A stretch of DNA of 20,410 bases from Oscillospiraceae bacterium (GTDB lineage: Bacteria > Bacillota > Clostridia > Oscillospirales > Ruminococcaceae), in contig CAADVD010000032.1 of the NCBI GenBank assembly GCA_900752435.1, positions 1 to 20,410 of the forward strand. The letters are read 5' to 3'. The notes beneath the pieces were generated by a model. The model saw nothing but the letters and a program-made list of their open reading frames with translations. It was not told where the DNA came from and did no database searches. Positions 7,413 to 14,208 of the stretch are shown here, in pieces; the stretch's first letter is position 1, and every line of letters begins with the position of its first letter. The translations under genes and the position numbers were made by a program.

Positions 7413-8336
7413 CTATTCATCCAGTCCCAACAGCATCATAATCAGCGCCATGCGCACATACACGCCGTTCTGTGCTTGGTCAAAATACGCCGCACGCGGG
7501 TCCTTGTCCACATCCACGGCAATCTCGTTCACACGCGGAAGCGGATGCAGAACATACATGTCCTCTTTCGCGGACTGCATCTTGTGCGAATCGAGAATGT
7601 AGCTGTCTTTCAACCGAATGTAATCCTCTTCGTTGAAAAAGCGCTCGCGCTGTACGCGGGTCATGTAGAGGATGTCCAGCGTACCAATCACATCCTCAAG
7701 CCGCTCCACTTCCACATAAGGTATGCCCTTGGCTTTCAGCACTTCCTCAATGATGTAGTCCGGTACGCGCAGTTCATTGGGCGAAATCAGCACAAAGCGG
7801 ATATTGGGATAGCGTGCCAGCGATTTAATCAGCGAATGCACGGTGCGCCCAAATTTGAGGTCACCGCACAAGCCAATGGTGAGGTCGGAGAGCCGACCTT
7901 TTTTGGCGCGGATGGTCATCATATCGGTGAGCGTCTGGGTCGGATGCTGATGGCCGCCGTCGCCGGCATTGATAACCGGAATGGAGGAAAAACGCGAAGC
8001 CACAAACGGCGCGCCCTCTTTGGGATGGCGCATCGCGCAGATGTCCGCGTAACAGGAAATCACGCGGATGGTATCCGCAACGCTTTCGCCCTTGGTGGCC
8101 GATGAGCTGTCCGCAGAGGCAAAGCCCAGCACGCTTCCGCCCAAGTTGAGCATCGCCGCTTCAAAGCTTAAGCGTGTACGGGTGCTTGGCTCATAAAACA
8201 ACGTCGCCAGCTTTTTGCCCTTGCAGACTTCGCTGTAGGGGGTGCGGTCGGCGGCAATTTTATCTGCCAGATTCAAAAGTTTTTCCGTTTCCGCGACGTT
8301 TAGGTCGAGCGGTTCAATCACATGCTTCAGTTCCAT
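7413..8336 (-). CDS. pyrB: Aspartate carbamoyltransferase catalytic subunit
   Basis: 307 residues, the normal length. It carries the carbamoyl-phosphate loop STRTR (51-55), the SSATKGES loop with catalytic Ser and Lys (~78-85), HPTQ (131-134), the TRVQRER aspartate-binding segment (226-232) and HPLPR (264-268). It catalyses carbamoyl phosphate plus L-aspartate to N-carbamoyl-aspartate, the first committed step of pyrimidine synthesis. The ATG has AAAGGAG at nine bases. With pyrI next door, the enzyme should be the allosteric c6r6 type. The leader (about 40 bases) is too short for a pyrBI-type attenuator, and no PyrR-binding loop is visible. Confidence 0.97.
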   Translation of the reverse strand: MELKHVIEPLDLNVAETEKLLNLADKIAADRTPYSEVCKGKKLATLFYEPSTRTRLSFEAAMLNLGGSVLGFASADSSSATKGESVADTIRVISCYADICAMRHPKEGAPFVASRFSSIPVINAGDGGHQHPTQTLTDMMTIRAKKGRLSDLTIGLCGDLKFGRTVHSLIKSLARYPNIRFVLISPNELRVPDYIIEEVLKAKGIPYVEVERLEDVIGTLDILYMTRVQRERFFNEEDYIRLKDSYILDSHKMQSAKEDMYVLHPLPRVNEIAVDVDKDPRAAYFDQAQNGVYVRMALIMMLLGLDE

Positions 8337-8385
8337 GGAGTTGCTCCTTTTTCCCAGTGAAGTTCTTGTCGTATTTGCTGTTTCT

Positions 8386-8414
8386 ATTATAAGCGCAATG
8401 ACACAAAAAGTCTA
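8386..8414 (-). promoter_or_regulatory. Promoter of the pyrB-pyrI operon
   Basis: Leftward -35 TAGACT (8414-8409, weak), 17-base spacer, consensus -10 TATAAT (8391-8386). Transcription would start near 8379. Confidence 0.65.
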
Positions 8415-8422
8415 GTATAATT

Positions 8423-8459
8423 GAAAGAGTGCGCAAATTCAAACCTTGCACACTCTTTC
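8423..8459 (-). terminator. Probable terminator of the copA-csoR operon
   Basis: Arms 8459-8446 and 8436-8423 form a 14-bp stem with one G-U pair in the leftward RNA (GAAAGAGTGTGCAA with TTGCGCACTCTTTC). It starts 14 bases after the csoR stop. The tract after it, AATTATACT, is only mildly U-rich, so it may be leaky toward pyrB. Confidence 0.6.
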
Positions 8460-8472
8460 CAAAACATTCTCA

Positions 8473-8736
8473 TCACTTATTCATTTTTTCCACCACATCC
8501 AACAGCTCGTCAATCTTCTCCTCCGGATGCTCGGATTCAAACGCTTCCTTCACACAGCACATCATATGCGCGTGAATGATTTCCCGATTGACCTTTTTCA
8601 GCAATGCCTGAGTTGCCAAAATCTGATTGGAAATGTCGATGCAGTAGCGGTCATCCTCCACCATTTTCAAAATGCCGTCGAGCTGACCGCGTGCGGTTTT
8701 GAGCAGGCGTGTTACCTTGTCGCGCTCTGCTTTCAT
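8473..8736 (-). CDS. csoR: CsoR-type copper-sensing repressor
   Basis: 87 residues, all helical, the usual length for the CsoR/RcnR/FrmR family. The copper ligands of CsoR are present with exact spacing: Cys32, then His57 25 residues on, then Cys61 four residues further (M. tuberculosis CsoR C36, H61, C65). Apo-CsoR binds GC-rich palindromes, and Cu(I) releases it. Its ATG overlaps the copA stop by four bases (ATGA), so it is the last gene of the operon it should repress. A matching palindrome lies at the copA promoter. An additional Cys60 next to Cys61 is seen. Confidence 0.94.
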   Translation of the reverse strand: MKAERDKVTRLLKTARGQLDGILKMVEDDRYCIDISNQILATQALLKKVNREIIHAHMMCCVKEAFESEHPEEKIDELLDVVEKMNK

Positions 8737-8942
8737 TGCACGCTCACCACTTCATAGCCAGCGTCGGTGACCGCTTTGGTCAGCACCGCGTCGCTCACGT
8801 CCTGTTCCATGGTCACCGTGGCCGTTTTGGCTTCCAAATCCACCACCGCACTGGTTACACCCTCCAGCGCGCCCAGCACCTTTTCCACTGTGCCCGAACA
8901 ATGCGCGCACATCATGCCGTTGATTGTCATTACCTTTGTCAT
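8733..8942 (-). CDS. copZ: Possible CopZ-like copper chaperone from an internal copA start
   Basis: In the copA frame, an ATG at 8942 has a strong ribosome site (AAAAAAGGAG) eight bases upstream. It would give a 69-residue protein, the usual size of CopZ, with the HMA motif GMMCAHC and the beta-alpha-beta pattern of copper chaperones. Upstream of this ATG the copA frame runs through a linker with no conserved features, so the region reads like a copZ gene whose separating stop codon has been lost. Both a long CopA and a free chaperone could be made. That the start is used is inference. Confidence 0.5.
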   Translation of the reverse strand: MTKVMTINGMMCAHCSGTVEKVLGALEGVTSAVVDLEAKTATVTMEQDVSDAVLTKAVTDAGYEVVSVQ

Positions 8943-11297
8943 TTCACTTACTCCTTTTTTCGGTTCTGTATGGAAAGCGGTCTGTGTAACCGCCGCTTCT
9001 GCCTGTTTGCTTTCGGCCGATGCCCCCGCCATCCGCTTCGGACGGAACAGCTTCAGCCGCAGTGCGTTTGACACCACGCACACGGAACTCAAACTCATCG
9101 CCGCCGCACCGAACATCGGACTGAGCTTCCAACCGAGCACACTGAAAAACACACCGGCCGCCAGCGGAATTCCAATGCTGTTGTAGAAAAACGCCCAGAA
9201 CAAATTCTGCTTGATGTTGCGAATAACCGCCCGACTCAGTTGAATCGCCGTCACCGCATCGAGCAAATCACTCTTCATCAGCACAATGTCCGCGCTCTCA
9301 ATCGCCACATCCGTTCCGGCGCCAATGGCAATGCCCACGTCAGCGCGCGCCAGCGCCGGTGCGTCGTTGATGCCGTCGCCCACCATCGCGACCTTGCGGC
9401 CTTTCTCCTGCAACTGCCGCACCACGCGCTCTTTGTCCTGCGGCAGTACCTCCGCAATCACTTGGGACAATCCCACCTGACGGCGGATGGCTTCTGCCGT
9501 ACGGGCGTTGTCACCGGTGAGCATCACTGCGTCAATGCCCATGGCCTGTAACTCCGCAACTGCCTGTGCGCTGGTCGGCTTGACAACATCCGCCACGGCA
9601 ATCAGCCCGAGCAATTTTTCTTCATCCGCAAAGTACAGAGCGGTTTTGCCGTCCTCGGCCAATGCCTCCGCCTGCGCGGACACCGCCGATACCGCAATTC
9701 CATGGGCCGCCATCAGCTTGGCGTTGCCAGCCAAATACCGCATCCCATCGATGGTACCTGCCACGCCCTGTCCGGCAATCTGTTCAAAGTCAGAAACTTC
9801 TTTCAGCGATACCTGCTCTTCCTTGGCTCTAGCCACAATTGCTTCCGCCAATGGGTGCTCCGACTTGCTTTCCAGCGAAGCGGATATTACCAATAGTTGA
9901 TTTTGATTTATACTATTCGTATAAATCAAATCCGTTACCACCGGTTTTCCCTCTGTGATGGTGCCGGTTTTGTCCAGCACCACGGTTTGCAGGCTGTGCG
10001 CCGTTTCCAGCGCTTCGGCCGATTTGATCAGAATGCCGTTTTCTGCGCCTTTACCCGTGCCGACCATAATGGCTGTCGGTGTCGCCAGCCCCAATGCACA
10101 CGGACAGGAAATCACAAGCACGGCAATTCCAATGGACAGCGCAAATTCAAAGCTCTGCCCCAACAACAGCCACACAATGGTTGCCGCCACCGCAATCACA
10201 ATGACCACCGGCACAAAAATGCCGCTGACCTTATCCGCCAGCTTGGCAATCGGCGCTTTGGAAGAGCTGGCCTCATCCACCAATTGAATAATCTGCGCCA
10301 GCGCCGTATCGTTGCCGACCTTGGACGCTTTCATTTTGAAATAGCCCGTCTTGTTGATGGTCGCGCCAATCACCTTGTCGCCCGGCTGTTTTTCTACCGG
10401 AATACTCTCGCCGGTCAGCGCCGATTCGTCCACCGATGAACGCCCTTCCACAACTACGCCATCCACGGCAATGGATTCTCCGGCCTTGACAATTACGATG
10501 TCGCCGACCTGCACGTCCTCCACCGGCACCATCTGCTCCTTGCCGCCGCGCTCCACCAACGCCGTTTTGGGTGCTAAATCCATCAGCTTGCTAATCGCTT
10601 CGGAGGTCTTTCCCTTGGCGCGCGCTTCAAAAAATTTGCCCAGCGTGATGAGCGTCAGAATCATGCCAGCCGACTCAAAGTACAAGTCCATGCTGTACTG
10701 GTGCACCAGCTCCATATCGCCGTGACCCAATCCATAGCCAATTTTGTAAATGGCAAAAATGCCGTACAAAATCGCCGCGGAAGACCCCAGCGCAATCAGC
10801 GAATCCATATTCGGCGCACGGTGAAACAGCGTTTTAAATCCGACCCGATAGTATTTGAAGTTCACAAACACCACCGGAATCAACAGCAAAAACTGCGTAA
10901 ATGCAAACGCCAGCGCATTCTCGTGCCCCAGCAAAAAGCCCGGAAGCGGCCAATTCCACATGTGTCCCATGGAAATATAGAACAGCGGTACGGTAAAAAT
11001 AAGCGAAATCACCAGCCGCCGCTTCATCTCACGCAATGCGTCCTGCACCGGCTCAACCGGCTTTGTCTTCGCCGTACTGGAGGCGGCCTCATGCAAAAAC
11101 GCTCCATACCCAGCCTGCTCCACGGCATGAATCACATCGGCGGTCTGCAAAACGGCTTCATCAAACTCCGCTGTCATGCTGTTGGTCAGCAGATTGACGT
11201 TGACCGCCTGCATACCATCGAGCTTGGATACCGCCTTTTCCACTCTGGCAGAACAGGCCGAGCAGGTCATGCCCGTAATATCAAATTTTTCCTTCAC
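8733..11297 (-). CDS. copA: Copper-exporting P1B-type ATPase with N- and C-terminal HMA domains
   Basis: 854 residues. An N-terminal HMA domain holds GMTCSAC (Cys12, Cys15). The ATPase core shows TGES (295-298, actuator), the metal-channel CPC (398-400), DKTGT with phosphorylated Asp442, HP (481-482), GDGIND (640-645), YN (705-706) and MSLSS (734-738). CPC with YN and MSxSS marks the Cu(I) exporters. A linker (~752-785) then joins an additional HMA domain (GMMCAHC, Cys797 and Cys800), whereas most bacterial CopA proteins carry HMA domains only at the N-terminus. The start is GTG 11297, ten bases after GGAGG. The frame extends to a TTG at 11369, but that part covers the promoter and operator. 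csoR follows with a four-base overlap. Confidence 0.95.
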   Translation of the reverse strand: MKEKFDITGMTCSACSARVEKAVSKLDGMQAVNVNLLTNSMTAEFDEAVLQTADVIHAVEQAGYGAFLHEAASSTAKTKPVEPVQDALREMKRRLVISLIFTVPLFYISMGHMWNWPLPGFLLGHENALAFAFTQFLLLIPVVFVNFKYYRVGFKTLFHRAPNMDSLIALGSSAAILYGIFAIYKIGYGLGHGDMELVHQYSMDLYFESAGMILTLITLGKFFEARAKGKTSEAISKLMDLAPKTALVERGGKEQMVPVEDVQVGDIVIVKAGESIAVDGVVVEGRSSVDESALTGESIPVEKQPGDKVIGATINKTGYFKMKASKVGNDTALAQIIQLVDEASSSKAPIAKLADKVSGIFVPVVIVIAVAATIVWLLLGQSFEFALSIGIAVLVISCPCALGLATPTAIMVGTGKGAENGILIKSAEALETAHSLQTVVLDKTGTITEGKPVVTDLIYTNSINQNQLLVISASLESKSEHPLAEAIVARAKEEQVSLKEVSDFEQIAGQGVAGTIDGMRYLAGNAKLMAAHGIAVSAVSAQAEALAEDGKTALYFADEEKLLGLIAVADVVKPTSAQAVAELQAMGIDAVMLTGDNARTAEAIRRQVGLSQVIAEVLPQDKERVVRQLQEKGRKVAMVGDGINDAPALARADVGIAIGAGTDVAIESADIVLMKSDLLDAVTAIQLSRAVIRNIKQNLFWAFFYNSIGIPLAAGVFFSVLGWKLSPMFGAAAMSLSSVCVVSNALRLKLFRPKRMAGASAESKQAEAAVTQTAFHTEPKKGVSEMTKVMTINGMMCAHCSGTVEKVLGALEGVTSAVVDLEAKTATVTMEQDVSDAVLTKAVTDAGYEVVSVQ
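8951..8960 (-). promoter_or_regulatory. Ribosome site for the internal CopZ-like start
   Basis: AAAAAAGGAG inside copA, eight bases before ATG 8942. It encodes Lys-Lys-Gly in the linker and is as strong as the sites of real genes in this window. Confidence 0.6.
9902..9930. repeat. Perfect 12-bp inverted repeat inside copA
   Basis: TTTGATTTATAC and its inverse GTATAAATCAAA flank TATTC, in an AT-rich island within otherwise GC-rich coding sequence. It encodes part of LIYTNSINQNQLL (about residues 456-468), in the hinge after the phosphorylation loop, where the family is variable. Confidence 0.85.
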
Positions 11298-11313
11298 CTT
11301 TTTCACTCCTCCC

Positions 11314-11330
11314 ACACCCCGTGGGGGTGT
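11314..11330. promoter_or_regulatory. CsoR-type operator of copA
   Basis: ACACCCC-GTG-GGGGTGT, a perfect 7-3-7 palindrome of the C-run/G-run kind bound by CsoR proteins. It lies just downstream of the start of transcription and touches the copA ribosome site, so bound repressor would block both initiation and early elongation. The csoR gene in the same operon makes this an autoregulated circuit induced by copper. Confidence 0.8.
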
Positions 11331-11340
11331 CTGTGCTTTT

Positions 11341-11369
11341 ATTATAGGCTCTTTTCCCCTGCGTGTCAA
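11341..11369 (-). promoter_or_regulatory. Consensus promoter of the copA-csoR operon
   Basis: Leftward -35 TTGACA (11369-11364), exactly 17 bases, -10 TATAAT (11346-11341). Both hexamers match the sigma-A consensus fully, as expected of a strong promoter held off by a repressor. Confidence 0.9.
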
Positions 11370-11415
11370 CTCTTTTAAAATTTAGCTTTTATTCACTATT
11401 ATCTCCTGAATTTTG

Positions 11416-11424
11416 TGCTATAAT
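11416..11424 (+). promoter_or_regulatory. Extended -10 promoter of the PAP2 gene
   Basis: TGC-TATAAT, a TGn extended -10 element with no good -35. It is followed by a leader of about 30 bases with AAGGA before the ATG at 11461. Confidence 0.6.
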
Positions 11425-11460
11425 TATATTTTATGAACGAAACAATAAGGATGTCTCTTT

Positions 11461-12012
11461 ATGATTGACTGGATTTACTCACTTGATTTTTCCATCCTCA
11501 ATTGGATACAGGAAAATCTCCGCTGTGATTTTCTCGATGCTGTCTTGGTCTTCATCACCAAATTGGGAAACGGCGGTATTGTTTGGATTGCGCTTTCCGT
11601 TGTACTGCTGTGTTTCAAAAAGTACCGCAAAACCGGCGTACTCATGCTGGCGTCACTGGCGTTCGGCCTATTGCTGGGTGAGCTGTTCCTCAAGCACCTC
11701 GTTGCGCGCATGCGTCCGTTTACGCATGTTACGGGTATGGAACTGCTTGTCACCGCGCCGGGCAGTTATTCATTCCCATCCGGCCATTCGTGGTCGTCGT
11801 TTACCTCCGCCACCATTTTGCTGTTCACCGACAAGCGTATTGGCATTCCTGCGGTAATCTTGGCCGCGCTCATCGCGTTTTCACGGATGTATCTGTATGT
11901 GCATTTTCCGAGCGACGTTCTTGTCGGCAGTCTGTGCGGTGTGCTGACCGGTCTGCTGGCTGTTTGGGTGATGAAGCAAATCCAAAAGCGTCAAGAGCAT
12001 TCGCTTTCTTAA
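11461..12012 (+). CDS. PAP2-family membrane phosphatase
   Basis: 183 residues with the three PAP2 motifs: K78-x6-R85-P86 (KHLVARMRP), PSGH (106-109) and SR-x5-H-x3-D (Arg142, His148, Asp152). His148 and His109 are the expected nucleophile and acid. Several hydrophobic helices (about 38-52, 60-78, 110-123, 128-140, 150-171) place it in the cytoplasmic membrane with the active site on the outer face. Bacterial relatives dephosphorylate undecaprenyl pyrophosphate (BcrC) or phosphatidylglycerol phosphate, and the sequence does not decide between them. It is transcribed alone, divergent from copA, and ends at a strong terminator. Confidence 0.93.
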   Translation: MIDWIYSLDFSILNWIQENLRCDFLDAVLVFITKLGNGGIVWIALSVVLLCFKKYRKTGVLMLASLAFGLLLGELFLKHLVARMRPFTHVTGMELLVTAPGSYSFPSGHSWSSFTSATILLFTDKRIGIPAVILAALIAFSRMYLYVHFPSDVLVGSLCGVLTGLLAVWVMKQIQKRQEHSLS

Positions 12013-12021
12013 AATTACAGG

Positions 12022-12069
12022 CAAGCGGCATCAAGCAAAAAATCCTCGCTTGATACCGCTTGTTTTTTT
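12022..12069 (+). terminator. Terminator of the PAP2 gene
   Basis: Arms 12022-12036 and 12048-12062 form a 15-bp stem with one mismatch (CAAGCGGCATCAAGC), followed by seven T (12063-12069). Confidence 0.9.
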
Positions 12070-12116
12070 GTCTTCTTTCCATTTTTGCGCTTTTAAAAAT
12101 TTTTTCAGAAAAACAC

Positions 12117-12147
12117 TTGACCCTCACGCAGCGTGATCGTGTATGCT
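12117..12147 (+). promoter_or_regulatory. MerR-type promoter with 19-bp spacer and central operator
   Basis: -35 TTGACC (12117-12122) and -10 TATGCT (12142-12147) are 19 bases apart, too long for good initiation. The spacer holds the perfect dyad TCACGC-A-GCGTGA (12124-12136). This is the layout at which MerR-family proteins twist DNA to align the two hexamers when bound to inducer. The regulator gene starts directly downstream, so it very likely activates its own expression. Confidence 0.85.
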
Positions 12148-12175
12148 AAACATAAGCCAAGGGAGGATGAACACC

Positions 12176-12925
12176 ATGATGAAAGTAACCGAATTCAGCA
12201 AACTCACCGGAGTGAGCGTACGCACCCTGCACTATTACGATGAAATCGGGCTTCTCTGTCCGCAGACCGTCACCGATGCCGGTTACCGACTGTACGACGA
12301 AACCGCACTGGAACGGCTTCAGCAGATTTTGTTTTTCCGCGAGCTTCAGTTTCCGCTCAAAGACATTGCGCAGATTTTGGACAGTCCAAACTTTGACGTA
12401 AACGAAGCACTGGAACAGCAAATCGCCCTGCTGAAGATGAAACGCGATCATCTGGACAATCTGCTTCATCTGGCTCTGGGCATTCAATTGACAGGAGTGA
12501 AATACATGGATTTTAAAACTTTTGATACGCGCAACATCGACAACTATGTTGAAGAAGTCAAAGCACGCTGGAAAGATTCCAGCGCCTATCAGGAATTTGC
12601 GGAAAAGGCCAAAAACTGCACGGAGCAAGACCGGAAATGCATGGAGGAGGCTTTGATGGAACGGATACTGGCGTTCCGCGAGCTGCGCGGACAAGCGCCG
12701 GATTCCCCTGCCGTACAGACGGCGGTGTCGAATCTTCAGCAGACCATCACCGACCACTGCTACCACTGCACGGATGGAATGCTGACCGCACTGGGACGGA
12801 TGTACACCGGTGACAGACGTTTTCAGCACAACATCGACGAGCATTGCGGTGAGGGAACGGCGGCATTGATCAACGAAGCCATTGTTTGTTATTGTGAAAG
12901 CCGCAAAATAAAAAACGAATCATAG
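12176..12925 (+). CDS. MerR-family regulator with TipAS ligand-binding domain
   Basis: About 249 residues. Residues 1-70 are a MerR winged helix (TLHYYDEIGLL and AGYRLYDE), 75-100 the dimer coiled coil, and ~118-245 a TipAS antibiotic-recognition domain (RWKDSSAYQEFAEKA, DSPAVQTAVSNLQ and MYTGDRRFQHNIDEH are family-like segments). TipA-type proteins bind thiopeptides or other hydrophobic drugs and activate their own and other promoters. GGGAGG lies nine bases before ATG 12176. ATGs at 12143 and 12167 lie in the -10 and ribosome site. Cysteines cluster in the C-terminal domain (DHCYHC, EHC, CYC). There is no drug-resistance gene downstream, so any target other than itself lies elsewhere. Confidence 0.93.
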   Translation: MMKVTEFSKLTGVSVRTLHYYDEIGLLCPQTVTDAGYRLYDETALERLQQILFFRELQFPLKDIAQILDSPNFDVNEALEQQIALLKMKRDHLDNLLHLALGIQLTGVKYMDFKTFDTRNIDNYVEEVKARWKDSSAYQEFAEKAKNCTEQDRKCMEEALMERILAFRELRGQAPDSPAVQTAVSNLQQTITDHCYHCTDGMLTALGRMYTGDRRFQHNIDEHCGEGTAALINEAIVCYCESRKIKNES

Positions 12926-12934
12926 AATCTCATA

Positions 12935-12966
12935 AACGGGTGCAGCAAAATTCAGCTGCACCCGTT
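12935..12966. terminator. Hairpin terminator between the convergent tipA-like and SpoIIE-like genes
   Basis: Arms AACGGGTGCAGC (12935-12946) and GCTGCACCCGTT (12955-12966) form a perfect 12-bp stem with an eight-base loop. A pyrimidine-rich tract (CCCTTCTTT) follows on the + strand. It may serve both genes. A weaker hairpin (12976-12982 with 13003-13009) overlaps the stop of the leftward gene but lacks a U-run. Confidence 0.6.
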
Positions 12967-13008
12967 CCCTTCTTTAGGCAATACCGCAATTCTTGGCACG
13001 GGATTGCC

Positions 13009-14175
13009 TCAATAATACTCAATATTCACCGTTTTCCCAGTCTTCTCAATTTCCGCCGCCAATTCCTTAATCAAATTCAGCTTCAAGCCCAGTGATACCG
13101 GCATGCCCGGGTTCTGATGCGCCGGATTCAGCGCACGTCCCACCAAAAAGTCCACCTGTGTGGATTCCTCCAAGAACATCTTTGCCAACAGGGTTGCTCC
13201 GTCCTTCTTATTCATGTTGTAGCTTCCGCCCTGTCCATTGGCCGTCACCGTCTTGATGATTTCCAGACATTTTCCAAGCGTGAGCACGCCCTCCGTCACC
13301 AAATCGATGCCCTGGATGTGCGCCGTCGGCGGAACCGCCGGATTTTCGTAGTCGATGGAAACGGTCAGTTCCTTGCCGGAAACGCGGCTGACAATGTTGC
13401 TTGTTGTCCCGCCGCAAACCACCTTAAAACCGCGTGAAAACAACAGCCGGTCTACCACTTCCTTGTCGCGGCTCGGGTCAACCGGCGGGCCGACCATCAC
13501 TGTGGCCGGACGGTTTTCCTTGACGCGCAGAGTACACACCGTGCTGTCATCGCCCGGCTCCTGCATGTACAGCGTGTTCACCGCACCCAAAATATTCTTC
13601 GTCAGCGCTCTGGTCGATAAATTCTTCTTGACATTATCGGACACAAATTCCACCGCATTGTCATACTGCCAGCCCAAATCGAGCAGCTTGCCGACGCCGG
13701 CATGCACCACGCCGTCCGAAAACGCAATGATGATGTCGCCGACCTCTGCTTTGAACCGGCTCATCTGCACCTGCTTGCCGTGAATCTCCATCGTCTCACG
13801 CGGAATTTCCATCAGCTGATTGTTTCGGTAATGCACCGCCGCCGGATTGTCAAATTCCGCCAAGAACGTTTCGCCATGCTTATCCATCCGAATGATGGTG
13901 AACGTCGAATACGCCACGCCCCTTTCCTGGCACACCGGAAGCGTCTTCGCAATGGTTTCAATGGCTTCTTCGAGCGTCGCGCCCTCCTTGAGCATGGTCA
14001 CAATGATGGTGCTCGTCAGCGTGGACAAAATGTTCGCTTTGACTCCGCTTCCCAATCCGTCGGCCAGCACCAGCAGGCAGTAATCCTTTTCCCGCACAAA
14101 CTCCACATGGTCGCCGCACAGCTCCTCGCCGAAATGATACAGGCTGTCATACGCTACATCAATAAAATAATCCAA
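13009..14175 (-). CDS. SpoIIE/PP2C-type serine phosphatase linked to HydS
   Basis: 388 residues. Residues 1-220 are a PP2C/SpoIIE phosphatase domain with the metal-binding aspartates in place: GDH near 21-23, DGLGSG at 39-44, SDG at 153-155 and GDDST at 208-212. The C-terminal ~170 residues (KEVVDRLLFSRGFKVVCGG...) form a separate domain of unknown role, absent from SpoIIE itself, and no membrane segments are present. The start is a TTG at 14175 behind AGGTGAGG, the only start after the upstream stop. It lies 33 bases past the HydS-like gene and in the same frame. It should dephosphorylate a protein in response to HydS, as an output of hydrogen or redox sensing. The target is unknown. Confidence 0.9.
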   Translation of the reverse strand: MDYFIDVAYDSLYHFGEELCGDHVEFVREKDYCLLVLADGLGSGVKANILSTLTSTIIVTMLKEGATLEEAIETIAKTLPVCQERGVAYSTFTIIRMDKHGETFLAEFDNPAAVHYRNNQLMEIPRETMEIHGKQVQMSRFKAEVGDIIIAFSDGVVHAGVGKLLDLGWQYDNAVEFVSDNVKKNLSTRALTKNILGAVNTLYMQEPGDDSTVCTLRVKENRPATVMVGPPVDPSRDKEVVDRLLFSRGFKVVCGGTTSNIVSRVSGKELTVSIDYENPAVPPTAHIQGIDLVTEGVLTLGKCLEIIKTVTANGQGGSYNMNKKDGATLLAKMFLEESTQVDFLVGRALNPAHQNPGMPVSLGLKLNLIKELAAEIEKTGKTVNIEYY

Positions 14176-14208
14176 ATCCTCACCTGCTTTCGCATTCTGC
14201 GGCGCGCA

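Noticed and set aside
8337..8380. PyrR attenuator or pyrBI-type leader before pyrB
   Set aside because: The leader is about 40 bases, has no terminator/antiterminator pair, no leader peptide and no PyrR-loop sequence.
12976..13009. Second hairpin at the end of the phosphatase gene
   Set aside because: The stem is only 7 bp, overlaps the stop codon and is followed by purines rather than a U-run in the leftward direction.
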